Source of the DNA: Dryomyza anilis
Lineage: Eukaryota > Arthropoda > Insecta > Diptera > Dryomyzidae
DNA: 64,000 nucleotides
Assembly: GCA_951804985.1 (NCBI GenBank)
Contig: OX638135.1
Location: 35,295,670-35,359,669, forward strand
Direction of reading: 5' to 3'
Part shown: positions 1 through 15,333 of the stretch, piece by piece
Position numbering within the stretch: position 1 is the first letter of the stretch
How the letters are laid out: the number at the start of each line of letters is the position of its first letter
The notes under the pieces: model-generated
What the model was told of the DNA's origin: nothing
Database searches by the model: none
What the model saw: the letters and a program-made list of their open reading frames with translations, nothing else
Position numbers and translations under genes: made by a program

Positions 1-440
1 AAAATGTTAACAAATGTTGTCTATTTTTGTGGACATTTTTTCCCATTTAACGAAGAACAATGGAAAAATTGAACATCATTACATCATATTACAATGAATT
101 ATTTTACAATCATAGAACAAAATGAAAAATTTTTATTTTTCGACTGCTTTCCACACAGTAAAATGCAATTTTTTTCTTAATTATTATCAGCGGGTAGAAC
201 AATCGAAAATATTGCATCCATAAAATAGAAACGATCGTTCGGATGAACATTGATAACAATGTAGACCTCGGGGATAAAACAGAACGTATATCGATTATTA
301 TTTTCCATAACCGTCGTTATAGAAAACATTTCATTGCTTTTCTTGTCGCTCATTCCAAACGCCATAAGTTGATTGTTAGCACATACTTCGATAAATTTAT
401 TAAACACATATTTCGATAAAACATAAACTTTATTATTATG
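1..440. other. AT-rich left edge
   Basis: Very AT-rich sequence. The only open frame of note is the small minus-strand ORF listed separately. I see no RNA gene or recognisable transposon terminus here. Confidence 0.5.
177..407 (-). CDS. Small unidentified ORF, 76 aa
   Basis: A minus-strand frame of 76 codons; the frame stays open for several codons upstream of its first Met, so the start is uncertain. Composition is balanced (Asp, Pro, Val, Phe, Asn, Met) and not the Lys/Asn/Ile bias expected from translating AT-rich noise. I do not recognise a family or motif. There is no signal peptide or membrane segment I would defend. It stops about 35 bp before the start of a GGGGTTATGTC-type element, so it could be the end of a transposon gene or a host exon. 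Chance cannot be excluded at this length. Confidence 0.2.
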   Translation of the reverse strand: MFNKFIEVCANNQLMAFGMSDKKSNEMFSITTVMENNNRYTFCFIPEVYIVINVHPNDRFYFMDAIFSIVLPADNN

Positions 441-605
441 GGGTTAATGTCACCTTTTTTGGGGCTTATGACCGCTATAGAAGCGGTCATAATCCGTATT
501 TTCGAAGTCCGAAAAAATGGGGATTAAGTCCGAACATTTTTCGGACATAATCTCCGTTTTCGAAATGGGGAGTATGTCCGTGGGGGTTATGTCACGGCAC
601 CGCCT
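438..605. mobile_element. Hairpin-rich GGGGTTATGTC-type MITE-like element
   Basis: A roughly 165-bp patch much richer in GC than its surroundings. It is bounded by GGGGTTAATGTCACC on the left and GGGGGTTATGTCACGG on the right. It contains short hairpins: GACCGCT/AGCGGTC at 470-488, and TCCGAAAAA facing TTTTTCGGA at 508-545. The words 'ataatcc' and 'gcggtcataatcc' recur in a second insertion at 40,396-40,850, so this looks like a non-autonomous family. Superfamily is not determined. Confidence 0.45.
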
Positions 606-2384
606 ACCATACCTGTACCCTAGCTCTGTCTATCATTTTCCTACCAATTTTCGTTATCAGAATAGGTAGCAAATAGGTAGCTTTTGTCCCGATTCCCACC
701 TTTCCCTACCTATAAGCTACCTAAAAAATATGATTTATATACCTAAAAAATACTTATTTTTATACGTGTAATTTTAATGTTGTCTGGGGAAACTGAAAGG
801 GAAAGTCAAACACATTGTATAGGAATTTTGATTTTAAATTTTGAAAAGCATTTTAATAGTAGGAAACTGAAAGGGAAAGGTAGCCTGCGAGTAGCAGGCA
901 AACACATTGTATAGGAATTTCTATTTTGAAATTTAAAAAGCTTGATAAACAAGTGTTCGAAAAAATTACAATAGGGGTACATGTCAACCTGCGTAAGTCT
1001 CATATAATGCGTATTCTGTGTAGCTGCGTATGTAACGTAAGGTTTTTGTATGAAAAATAAAATACTCAATTCTACGTAACATACGCAATGAAATTGTCTC
1101 GTAACTCTCGTATCTATCTACGTATAATTTTGTTTGACATTTTATTTTATAAACAAAAAATTCTGAATATTTTTAATTTTATTTTTATTCAACATTTTCT
1201 CAACAAATACCACGTAAACCAACCGTGCGTGTACCAAAAATAAACCTTTGTGATGTTGGATGATTTATAATTAAGACAATCGTCCTCATAAAGATTTATG
1301 TTTCTCGTCGTGTTAAAAATGTTGTAATGAACTGCTGCTGTGGATATTGTATGATGAATGTTTTGCCGATGCTATGTCAAACGCCGACAATTAGAACATA
1401 GATGTCCATGCAAATTTTTAATGCGTTTCTTTTCTGTTGTACATCTCAAAGTCCATTAAATCCACCAAATTCATAATTTATATAGTGATATGTTGCACCA
1501 TTTTTGATTTTTCAATCGGCACTTTGTTGTTGAATTATTTTTGACAATTCAAACAATACGAAATTCAAATACTCAACTTTTATAAAAGGTTATTCATGTC
1601 AATAAATTTACGAGATACGCGAGATACGCACATACGAGGTGAAATGTGTATGCCAAATATGAAATATCAAATTTGCCTTCATTATTTTTCAATATTGAAA
1701 TTTGATGGCTGTTATTTGTTACGCTGCAAATAAATATGCCACGTCGCGTCTTTTGTGCGTTTGCATCATATTTAAAACATCGGTGTTAATTTCCGTCGGT
1801 TTGCTGCAGTTTGTTAATATTAATTTCCCGCAGATTTATGCTGATATCAAGATCATTGTGCCAATCTAATAGTTCTTACCGCCATACAAAAACAGCACGT
1901 GTTTTGTTATTGCTGACTTCGGTCACTAATGTATTGGTAAATTGAACAATATAACAATGCTGAGTTCACTTCTTTCCTTTTGCAAATGTAACAGCAAACA
2001 AATGCGATGCAACAACACAGCAAAATTCGTCAGTGTTTTTGTACAACAAAAAGTTTTTGGTGGGACGAAATGGATGAGCACTCATGATCGAGATTATATG
2101 CTTATGCTCCCTACTTTTCCCTACCAATTTGCTTCCAGCACATTGCCAACTTTACCCTGCTTGTGCCATTTGCTTACACCTGTTTGGCTACCATTCCCTA
2201 CCTATGCCTGCCATTTCCCTACCAATTTTGTTTCAGGTTTCAACTAGCAGCTTTTGTCCACATTCGCACCTTTGCCTACCACAAAGCTTCATATAAAATG
2301 TGATTTCATTGCGTATAAATGGTTTACCTGTGTGTTTCGAACCATTTTCTTGCTTAAAATTTTGTCTGGGTTAGGCAATTTTAA
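600..2384 (+). repeat. Dispersed repeat of unknown class, copy 1 (degenerate)
   Basis: This stretch shares several blocks, in the same order, with 20,130-21,880. Shared pieces include the 'cctgc...gcaggcaaa' palindromic phrase (near 885), 'ttccgtcggtttg' (near 1,792), 'cgtgttttgtt..tgct' (near 1,899), the 'ttcgtcagt..ttgtacaacaa' block (near 2,029), and pyrimidine-rich 'ctaccatt...cctacc' runs before 'ttttgtctggg'. The open frames 1942-2247 and 2084-2296 come from that low-complexity part and are not credible genes. Between 930 and 1,730 I see only AT-rich sequence. No termini or coding capacity were identified. Confidence 0.5.
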
Positions 2385-2679
2385 AAATGATATTAACGAA
2401 ACATATTTGTATGACGAAAGGAAACCTCATATTTACATTTCCCAAATAGTCGATGGGAAATTAGTTGATATAATGCTAGAAACAATTGACGCGCAAGTAC
2501 GAGCCTATATAGACCAGGAAGGATCGCTTAGCGATATAATTAGAAAATATACCCAATTAAGATTACTTGATAACATGAGGTCTATAGATTTTAGGCATAC
2601 AAAATTAGCCAATAATAAACAAAATAATGGTAATAACTTTCGACAGAACATAGATAATATACTAGATAATATACTATAA
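2385..2679 (+). pseudogene. gag: Ty3/gypsy-like Gag C-terminal fragment
   Basis: The open frame 2254-2679 has two parts. Its first ~40 codons translate the dispersed repeat. From about 2,385 the protein becomes hydrophilic and protein-like (phrases such as SLSDIIRKYTQLRLLDN). It then ends in an Asn/Gln-rich tail (NNKQNNGNNFRQN) like the nucleic-acid-binding C-terminus of many insect gypsy-group Gags. A similar Asn-rich tail occurs at 22,650-22,800. There is no capsid start, zinc knuckle or pol downstream. I infer a scrap of an LTR element inserted in the repeat. The family assignment rests on composition rather than a hard motif. Confidence 0.35.
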
Positions 2680-2884
2680 TCAAAACCAACAGCATAATGG
2701 TATCAAGAATTCCCCAGACAAAAAATATGCAAGGAAACTAGTATTATAGAAGTAGTTTTTAGGAAAACTCACAAAATATGGTAGGAAATAGACATTGCAT
2801 AGCAGGCATTTCATGAAAACAGGCAGGCTTTCTGTATCAGCATTTACGCAGGAAACTGGTAACCCGAGACAAAAAGATATGCAA

Positions 2885-3000
2885 GACGAGTTGGGAAAGT
2901 TAGGTCACATGGGTAAGTTCGGTCATATGGGACGGTCTTTTATAGTTGGGCGGGCCCGACTATGGAATACCCTACACCTTTAGTGGTGATCTTAATGTGG
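2885..3000 (+). repeat. Divergent mini-me-like head fragment
   Basis: 'gttgggaaagttaggtcaca' followed by a hairpin around 'gggcgggcccgactat' and 'taccctacacc' parallels the start of the mini-me copies ('gttgggaaggttagatcaca', palindrome, 'taccctacacatatgtg'). The rest of the element is not recognisable. The small ORF 2795-2983 is a by-product. Confidence 0.35.
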
Positions 3001-3698
3001 GATATTTAATTGTATACCTTAATTTTAAAGTTCTTAATTATGCTGAACTGCGCCCACCCTCAGAATATTATTCACATATCAGAAATTTACGTCTTATATC
3101 CCCTTAATTTAAAAAATTGATATAAAAGTATAAAAATCTAATAAAAAAAATATAAAAATAAAAGTGGGCGGGCCAGGCCTATATTTAAAATTTTGTAAGC
3201 CTAATCTTTCTTAGATTTGATTTTTGGACCACATATTTCTAGGTGAATTCTAACAAAAAACCAAAGTTTTCCCGCAATAAAAATCCGCGAAATAAACTAC
3301 CGAAACCGAAAATCAACAGTTGAAAGTAATTTTTACAATCACAATTGATCACGTAACACTTCGGCTGTTAATATCGACGCAAACCGAGTTTTAACAATAC
3401 CAAATTGGCAATTGTTAAACAAAACGAACTACGCACATAATCAAACACGCAACAATTTACAAGTGTGAGTTAACATTTTTTCGGCAAAATAAATAAAAAT
3501 TAGTGATACCAAAATAACGGGTACTCACGATTAGTAAACTTCTCTGAGAACTAGAAATATCCGCAGGGATGGACAAACACTGCCTTGTGTAAGTGTTTTG
3601 TGTCGATGAGAATGTCGGGCCTATCTCTGAACAATGGCTGAGAAATGGCTACTGGTGAATAAGTGGAAGGATTTCAGTTAAATATTGTGTTTCTGCAC
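3001..3698. other. AT-rich sequence left of the giant microsatellite
   Basis: No open frame, RNA or transposon terminus recognised. It is ordinary AT-rich sequence with scattered GC-containing words, and it changes abruptly into the hexanucleotide array at 3,699. Confidence 0.5.
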
Positions 3699-6600
3699 TT
3701 ATATTTATATTTATATTTATATTTATATTTATATTTATATTTATATTTATATTTATATTTATATTTATATTTATATTTATATTTATATTTATATTTATAT
3801 TTATATTTATATTTATATTTATATTTATATTTATATTTATATTTATATTTATATTTATATTTATATTTATATTTATATTTATATTTATATTTATATTTAT
3901 ATTTATATTTATATTTATATTTATATTTATATTTATATTTATATTTATATTTATATTTATATTTATATTTATATTTATATTTATATTTATATTTATATTT
4001 ATATTTATATTTATATTTATATTTATATTTATATTTATATTTATATTTATATTTATATTTATATTTATATTTATATTTATATTTATATTTATATTTATAT
4101 TTATATTTATATTTATATTTATATTTATATTTATATTTATATTTATATTTATATTTATATTTATATTTATATTTATATTTATATTTATATTTATATTTAT
4201 ATTTATATTTATATTTATATTTATATTTATATTTATATTTATATTTATATTTATATTTATATTTATATTTATATTTATATTTATATTTATATTTATATTT
4301 ATATTTATATTTATATTTATATTTATATTTATATTTATATTTATATTTATATTTATATTTATATTTATATTTATATTTATATTTATATTTATATTTATAT
4401 TTATATTTATATTTATATTTATATTTATATTTATATTTATATTTATATTTATATTTATATTTATATTTATATTTATATTTATATTTATATTTATATTTAT
4501 ATTTATATTTATATTTATATTTATATTTATATTTATATTTATATTTATATTTATATTTATATTTATATTTATATTTATATTTATATTTATATTTATATTT
4601 ATATTTATATTTATATTTATATTTATATTTATATTTATATTTATATTTATATTTATATTTATATTTATATTTATATTTATATTTATATTTATATTTATAT
4701 TTATATTTATATTTATATTTATATTTATATTTATATTTATATTTATATTTATATTTATATTTATATTTATATTTATATTTATATTTATATTTATATTTAT
4801 ATTTATATTTATATTTATATTTATATTTATATTTATATTTATATTTATATTTATATTTATATTTATATTTATATTTATATTTATATTTATATTTATATTT
4901 ATATTTATATTTATATTTATATTTATATTTATATTTATATTTATATTTATATTTATATTTATATTTATATTTATATTTATATTTATATTTATATTTATAT
5001 TTATATTTATATTTATATTTATATTTATATTTATATTTATATTTATATTTATATTTATATTTATATTTATATTTATATTTATATTTATATTTATATTTAT
5101 ATTTATATTTATATTTATATTTATATTTATATTTATATTTATATTTATATTTATATTTATATTTATATTTATATTTATATTTATATTTATATTTATATTT
5201 ATATTTATATTTATATTTATATTTATATTTATATTTATATTTATATTTATATTTATATTTATATTTATATTTATATTTATATTTATATTTATATTTATAT
5301 TTATATTTATATTTATATTTATATTTATATTTATATTTATATTTATATTTATATTTATATTTATATTTATATTTATATTTATATTTATATTTATATTTAT
5401 ATTTATATTTATATTTATATTTATATTTATATTTATATTTATATTTATATTTATATTTATATTTATATTTATATTTATATTTATATTTATATTTATATTT
5501 ATATTTATATTTATATTTATATTTATATTTATATTTATATTTATATTTATATTTATATTTATATTTATATTTATATTTATATTTATATTTATATTTATAT
5601 TTATATTTATATTTATATTTATATTTATATTTATATTTATATTTATATTTATATTTATATTTATATTTATATTTATATTTATATTTATATTTATATTTAT
5701 ATTTATATTTATATTTATATTTATATTTATATTTATATTTATATTTATATTTATATTTATATTTATATTTATATTTATATTTATATTTATATTTATATTT
5801 ATATTTATATTTATATTTATATTTATATTTATATTTATATTTATATTTATATTTATATTTATATTTATATTTATATTTATATTTATATTTATATTTATAT
5901 TTATATTTATATTTATATTTATATTTATATTTATATTTATATTTATATTTATATTTATATTTATATTTATATTTATATTTATATTTATATTTATATTTAT
6001 ATTTATATTTATATTTATATTTATATTTATATTTATATTTATATTTATATTTATATTTATATTTATATTTATATTTATATTTATATTTATATTTATATTT
6101 ATATTTATATTTATATTTATATTTATATTTATATTTATATTTATATTTATATTTATATTTATATTTATATTTATATTTATATTTATATTTATATTTATAT
6201 TTATATTTATATTTATATTTATATTTATATTTATATTTATATTTATATTTATATTTATATTTATATTTATATTTATATTTATATTTATATTTATATTTAT
6301 ATTTATATTTATATTTATATTTATATTTATATTTATATTTATATTTATATTTATATTTATATTTATATTTATATTTATATTTATATTTATATTTATATTT
6401 ATATTTATATTTATATTTATATTTATATTTATATTTATATTTATATTTATATTTATATTTATATTTATATTTATATTTATATTTATATTTATATTTATAT
6501 TTATATTTATATTTATATTTATATTTATATTTATATTTATATTTATATTTATATTTATATTTATATTTATATTTATATTTATATTTATATTTATATTTAT

Positions 6601-9600
6601 ATTTATATTTATATTTATATTTATATTTATATTTATATTTATATTTATATTTATATTTATATTTATATTTATATTTATATTTATATTTATATTTATATTT
6701 ATATTTATATTTATATTTATATTTATATTTATATTTATATTTATATTTATATTTATATTTATATTTATATTTATATTTATATTTATATTTATATTTATAT
6801 TTATATTTATATTTATATTTATATTTATATTTATATTTATATTTATATTTATATTTATATTTATATTTATATTTATATTTATATTTATATTTATATTTAT
6901 ATTTATATTTATATTTATATTTATATTTATATTTATATTTATATTTATATTTATATTTATATTTATATTTATATTTATATTTATATTTATATTTATATTT
7001 ATATTTATATTTATATTTATATTTATATTTATATTTATATTTATATTTATATTTATATTTATATTTATATTTATATTTATATTTATATTTATATTTATAT
7101 TTATATTTATATTTATATTTATATTTATATTTATATTTATATTTATATTTATATTTATATTTATATTTATATTTATATTTATATTTATATTTATATTTAT
7201 ATTTATATTTATATTTATATTTATATTTATATTTATATTTATATTTATATTTATATTTATATTTATATTTATATTTATATTTATATTTATATTTATATTT
7301 ATATTTATATTTATATTTATATTTATATTTATATTTATATTTATATTTATATTTATATTTATATTTATATTTATATTTATATTTATATTTATATTTATAT
7401 TTATATTTATATTTATATTTATATTTATATTTATATTTATATTTATATTTATATTTATATTTATATTTATATTTATATTTATATTTATATTTATATTTAT
7501 ATTTATATTTATATTTATATTTATATTTATATTTATATTTATATTTATATTTATATTTATATTTATATTTATATTTATATTTATATTTATATTTATATTT
7601 ATATTTATATTTATATTTATATTTATATTTATATTTATATTTATATTTATATTTATATTTATATTTATATTTATATTTATATTTATATTTATATTTATAT
7701 TTATATTTATATTTATATTTATATTTATATTTATATTTATATTTATATTTATATTTATATTTATATTTATATTTATATTTATATTTATATTTATATTTAT
7801 ATTTATATTTATATTTATATTTATATTTATATTTATATTTATATTTATATTTATATTTATATTTATATTTATATTTATATTTATATTTATATTTATATTT
7901 ATATTTATATTTATATTTATATTTATATTTATATTTATATTTATATTTATATTTATATTTATATTTATATTTATATTTATATTTATATTTATATTTATAT
8001 TTATATTTATATTTATATTTATATTTATATTTATATTTATATTTATATTTATATTTATATTTATATTTATATTTATATTTATATTTATATTTATATTTAT
8101 ATTTATATTTATATTTATATTTATATTTATATTTATATTTATATTTATATTTATATTTATATTTATATTTATATTTATATTTATATTTATATTTATATTT
8201 ATATTTATATTTATATTTATATTTATATTTATATTTATATTTATATTTATATTTATATTTATATTTATATTTATATTTATATTTATATTTATATTTATAT
8301 TTATATTTATATTTATATTTATATTTATATTTATATTTATATTTATATTTATATTTATATTTATATTTATATTTATATTTATATTTATATTTATATTTAT
8401 ATTTATATTTATATTTATATTTATATTTATATTTATATTTATATTTATATTTATATTTATATTTATATTTATATTTATATTTATATTTATATTTATATTT
8501 ATATTTATATTTATATTTATATTTATATTTATATTTATATTTATATTTATATTTATATTTATATTTATATTTATATTTATATTTATATTTATATTTATAT
8601 TTATATTTATATTTATATTTATATTTATATTTATATTTATATTTATATTTATATTTATATTTATATTTATATTTATATTTATATTTATATTTATATTTAT
8701 ATTTATATTTATATTTATATTTATATTTATATTTATATTTATATTTATATTTATATTTATATTTATATTTATATTTATATTTATATTTATATTTATATTT
8801 ATATTTATATTTATATTTATATTTATATTTATATTTATATTTATATTTATATTTATATTTATATTTATATTTATATTTATATTTATATTTATATTTATAT
8901 TTATATTTATATTTATATTTATATTTATATTTATATTTATATTTATATTTATATTTATATTTATATTTATATTTATATTTATATTTATATTTATATTTAT
9001 ATTTATATTTATATTTATATTTATATTTATATTTATATTTATATTTATATTTATATTTATATTTATATTTATATTTATATTTATATTTATATTTATATTT
9101 ATATTTATATTTATATTTATATTTATATTTATATTTATATTTATATTTATATTTATATTTATATTTATATTTATATTTATATTTATATTTATATTTATAT
9201 TTATATTTATATTTATATTTATATTTATATTTATATTTATATTTATATTTATATTTATATTTATATTTATATTTATATTTATATTTATATTTATATTTAT
9301 ATTTATATTTATATTTATATTTATATTTATATTTATATTTATATTTATATTTATATTTATATTTATATTTATATTTATATTTATATTTATATTTATATTT
9401 ATATTTATATTTATATTTATATTTATATTTATATTTATATTTATATTTATATTTATATTTATATTTATATTTATATTTATATTTATATTTATATTTATAT
9501 TTATATTTATATTTATATTTATATTTATATTTATATTTATATTTATATTTATATTTATATTTATATTTATATTTATATTTATATTTATATTTATATTTAT

Positions 9601-12600
9601 ATTTATATTTATATTTATATTTATATTTATATTTATATTTATATTTATATTTATATTTATATTTATATTTATATTTATATTTATATTTATATTTATATTT
9701 ATATTTATATTTATATTTATATTTATATTTATATTTATATTTATATTTATATTTATATTTATATTTATATTTATATTTATATTTATATTTATATTTATAT
9801 TTATATTTATATTTATATTTATATTTATATTTATATTTATATTTATATTTATATTTATATTTATATTTATATTTATATTTATATTTATATTTATATTTAT
9901 ATTTATATTTATATTTATATTTATATTTATATTTATATTTATATTTATATTTATATTTATATTTATATTTATATTTATATTTATATTTATATTTATATTT
10001 ATATTTATATTTATATTTATATTTATATTTATATTTATATTTATATTTATATTTATATTTATATTTATATTTATATTTATATTTATATTTATATTTATAT
10101 TTATATTTATATTTATATTTATATTTATATTTATATTTATATTTATATTTATATTTATATTTATATTTATATTTATATTTATATTTATATTTATATTTAT
10201 ATTTATATTTATATTTATATTTATATTTATATTTATATTTATATTTATATTTATATTTATATTTATATTTATATTTATATTTATATTTATATTTATATTT
10301 ATATTTATATTTATATTTATATTTATATTTATATTTATATTTATATTTATATTTATATTTATATTTATATTTATATTTATATTTATATTTATATTTATAT
10401 TTATATTTATATTTATATTTATATTTATATTTATATTTATATTTATATTTATATTTATATTTATATTTATATTTATATTTATATTTATATTTATATTTAT
10501 ATTTATATTTATATTTATATTTATATTTATATTTATATTTATATTTATATTTATATTTATATTTATATTTATATTTATATTTATATTTATATTTATATTT
10601 ATATTTATATTTATATTTATATTTATATTTATATTTATATTTATATTTATATTTATATTTATATTTATATTTATATTTATATTTATATTTATATTTATAT
10701 TTATATTTATATTTATATTTATATTTATATTTATATTTATATTTATATTTATATTTATATTTATATTTATATTTATATTTATATTTATATTTATATTTAT
10801 ATTTATATTTATATTTATATTTATATTTATATTTATATTTATATTTATATTTATATTTATATTTATATTTATATTTATATTTATATTTATATTTATATTT
10901 ATATTTATATTTATATTTATATTTATATTTATATTTATATTTATATTTATATTTATATTTATATTTATATTTATATTTATATTTATATTTATATTTATAT
11001 TTATATTTATATTTATATTTATATTTATATTTATATTTATATTTATATTTATATTTATATTTATATTTATATTTATATTTATATTTATATTTATATTTAT
11101 ATTTATATTTATATTTATATTTATATTTATATTTATATTTATATTTATATTTATATTTATATTTATATTTATATTTATATTTATATTTATATTTATATTT
11201 ATATTTATATTTATATTTATATTTATATTTATATTTATATTTATATTTATATTTATATTTATATTTATATTTATATTTATATTTATATTTATATTTATAT
11301 TTATATTTATATTTATATTTATATTTATATTTATATTTATATTTATATTTATATTTATATTTATATTTATATTTATATTTATATTTATATTTATATTTAT
11401 ATTTATATTTATATTTATATTTATATTTATATTTATATTTATATTTATATTTATATTTATATTTATATTTATATTTATATTTATATTTATATTTATATTT
11501 ATATTTATATTTATATTTATATTTATATTTATATTTATATTTATATTTATATTTATATTTATATTTATATTTATATTTATATTTATATTTATATTTATAT
11601 TTATATTTATATTTATATTTATATTTATATTTATATTTATATTTATATTTATATTTATATTTATATTTATATTTATATTTATATTTATATTTATATTTAT
11701 ATTTATATTTATATTTATATTTATATTTATATTTATATTTATATTTATATTTATATTTATATTTATATTTATATTTATATTTATATTTATATTTATATTT
11801 ATATTTATATTTATATTTATATTTATATTTATATTTATATTTATATTTATATTTATATTTATATTTATATTTATATTTATATTTATATTTATATTTATAT
11901 TTATATTTATATTTATATTTATATTTATATTTATATTTATATTTATATTTATATTTATATTTATATTTATATTTATATTTATATTTATATTTATATTTAT
12001 ATTTATATTTATATTTATATTTATATTTATATTTATATTTATATTTATATTTATATTTATATTTATATTTATATTTATATTTATATTTATATTTATATTT
12101 ATATTTATATTTATATTTATATTTATATTTATATTTATATTTATATTTATATTTATATTTATATTTATATTTATATTTATATTTATATTTATATTTATAT
12201 TTATATTTATATTTATATTTATATTTATATTTATATTTATATTTATATTTATATTTATATTTATATTTATATTTATATTTATATTTATATTTATATTTAT
12301 ATTTATATTTATATTTATATTTATATTTATATTTATATTTATATTTATATTTATATTTATATTTATATTTATATTTATATTTATATTTATATTTATATTT
12401 ATATTTATATTTATATTTATATTTATATTTATATTATATTTATATTTATATTTATATTTATATTTATATTTATATTTATATTTATATTTATATTTATATT
12501 TATATTTATATTTATATTTATATTTATATTTATATTTATATTTATATTTATATTTATATTTATATTTATATTTATATTTATATTTATATTTATATTTATA

Positions 12601-15152
12601 TTTATATTTATATTTATATTTATATTTATATTTATATTTATATTTATATTTATATTTATATTTATATTTATATTTATATTTATATTTATATTTATATTTA
12701 TATTTATATTTATATTTATATTTATATTTATATTTATATTTATATTTATATTTATATTTATATTTATATTTATATTTATATTTATATTTATATTTATATT
12801 TATATTTATATTTATATTTATATTTATATTTATATTTATATTTATATTTATATTTATATTTATATTTATATTTATATTTATATTTATATTTATATTTATA
12901 TTTATATTTATATTTATATTTATATTTATATTTATATTTATATTTATATTTATATTTATATTTATATTTATATTTATATTTATATTTATATTTATATTTA
13001 TATTTATATTTATATTTATATTTATATTTATATTTATATTTATATTTATATTTATATTTATATTTATATTTATATTTATATTTATATTTATATTTATATT
13101 TATATTTATATTTATATTTATATTTATATTTATATTTATATTTATATTTATATTTATATTTATATTTATATTTATATTTATATTTATATTTATATTTATA
13201 TTTATATTTATATTTATATTTATATTTATATTTATATTTATATTTATATTTATATTTATATTTATATTTATATTTATATTTATATTTATATTTATATTTA
13301 TATTTATATTTATATTTATATTTATATTTATATTTATATTTATATTTATATTTATATTTATATTTATATTTATATTTATATTTATATTTATATTTATATT
13401 TATATTTATATTTATATTTATATTTATATTTATATTTATATTTATATTTATATTTATATTTATATTTATATTTATATTTATATTTATATTTATATTTATA
13501 TTTATATTTATATTTATATTTATATTTATATTTATATTTATATTTATATTTATATTTATATTTATATTTATATTTATATTTATATTTATATTTATATTTA
13601 TATTTATATTTATATTTATATTTATATTTATATTTATATTTATATTTATATTTATATTTATATTTATATTTATATTTATATTTATATTTATATTTATATT
13701 TATATTTATATTTATATTTATATTTATATTTATATTTATATTTATATTTATATTTATATTTATATTTATATTTATATTTATATTTATATTTATATTTATA
13801 TTTATATTTATATTTATATTTATATTTATATTTATATTTATATTTATATTTATATTTATATTTATATTTATATTTATATTTATATTTATATTTATATTTA
13901 TATTTATATTTATATTTATATTTATATTTATATTTATATTTATATTTATATTTATATTTATATTTATATTTATATTTATATTTATATTTATATTTATATT
14001 TATATTTATATTTATATTTATATTTATATTTATATTTATATTTATATTTATATTTATATTTATATTTATATTTATATTTATATTTATATTTATATTTATA
14101 TTTATATTTATATTTATATTTATATTTATATTTATATTTATATTTATATTTATATTTATATTTATATTTATATTTATATTTATATTTATATTTATATTTA
14201 TATTTATATTTATATTTATATTTATATTTATATTTATATTTATATTTATATTTATATTTATATTTATATTTATATTTATATTTATATTTATATTTATATT
14301 TATATTTATATTTATATTTATATTTATATTTATATTTATATTTATATTTATATTTATATTTATATTTATATTTATATTTATATTTATATTTATATTTATA
14401 TTTATATTTATATTTATATTTATATTTATATTTATATTTATATTTATATTTATATTTATATTTATATTTATATTTATATTTATATTTATATTTATATTTA
14501 TATTTATATTTATATTTATATTTATATTTATATTTATATTTATATTTATATTTATATTTATATTTATATTTATATTTATATTTATATTTATATTTATATT
14601 TATATTTATATTTATATTTATATTTATATTTATATTTATATTTATATTTATATTTATATTTATATTTATATTTATATTTATATTTATATTTATATTTATA
14701 TTTATATTTATATTTATATTTATATTTATATTTATATTTATATTTATATTTATATTTATATTTATATTTATATTTATATTTATATTTATATTTATATTTA
14801 TATTTATATTTATATTTATATTTATATTTATATTTATATTTATATTTATATTTATATTTATATTTATATTTATATTTATATTTATATTTATATTTATATT
14901 TATATTTATATTTATATTTATATTTATATTTATATTTATATTTATATTTATATTTATATTTATATTTATATTTATATTTATATTTATATTTATATTTATA
15001 TTTATATTTATATTTATATTTATATTTATATTTATATTTATATTTATATTTATATTTATATTTATATTTATATTTATATTTATATTTATATTTATATTTA
15101 TATTTATATTTATATTTATATTTATATTTATATTTATATTTATATTTATATT
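3699..15152. repeat. Giant (TTATAT)n hexanucleotide microsatellite, 11,454 bp
   Basis: An essentially perfect array of the 6-bp unit TTATAT (equivalently ATTTAT; AATATA on the other strand), about 1,909 units. The only irregularity I found is near 12,434-12,435, where TTT is shortened to TT and the phase shifts by one base. All three plus frames and two minus frames lack stop codons in this repeat. Only the minus frame that reads TAA is closed. The 3,800-residue dipeptide ORFs (LY, IY/IF, KY/NI) are therefore artefacts. No transposon termini flank it. Boundaries are sharp: 'ctgcac' before and 'cgcccacactt' after. Confidence 0.98.
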
Positions 15153-15300
15153 CGCCCACACTTCCCAAGACCCCAGCCCTTTGCTCATGACCTTAGAATG
15201 CAACACACTTAAAAACACAGAACCTCGCGTGACATGGTATGATCATACCCGAGCCTACACTTCTTTCTTATACTATTAACACAGCTATTAACAATTACTA
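15153..15300. other. Unique-looking flank between microsatellite and LINE
   Basis: Normal-composition sequence with no gene recognised. It holds the ends of the false dipeptide ORFs that run out of the hexanucleotide array. Confidence 0.5.
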
Positions 15301-15333
15301 AAATAAAATCTAGAAAAAAAATGAGCACGCACA

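Noticed and set aside
3649..15279. Giant ORFs of 929 to 3,864 residues of alternating Leu-Tyr, Ile-Tyr/Ile-Phe, Lys-Tyr and Asn-Ile
   Set aside because: They are readings of the 6-bp repeat, whose plus frames and two minus frames simply contain no stop codon. No start context, domain or conserved ends.
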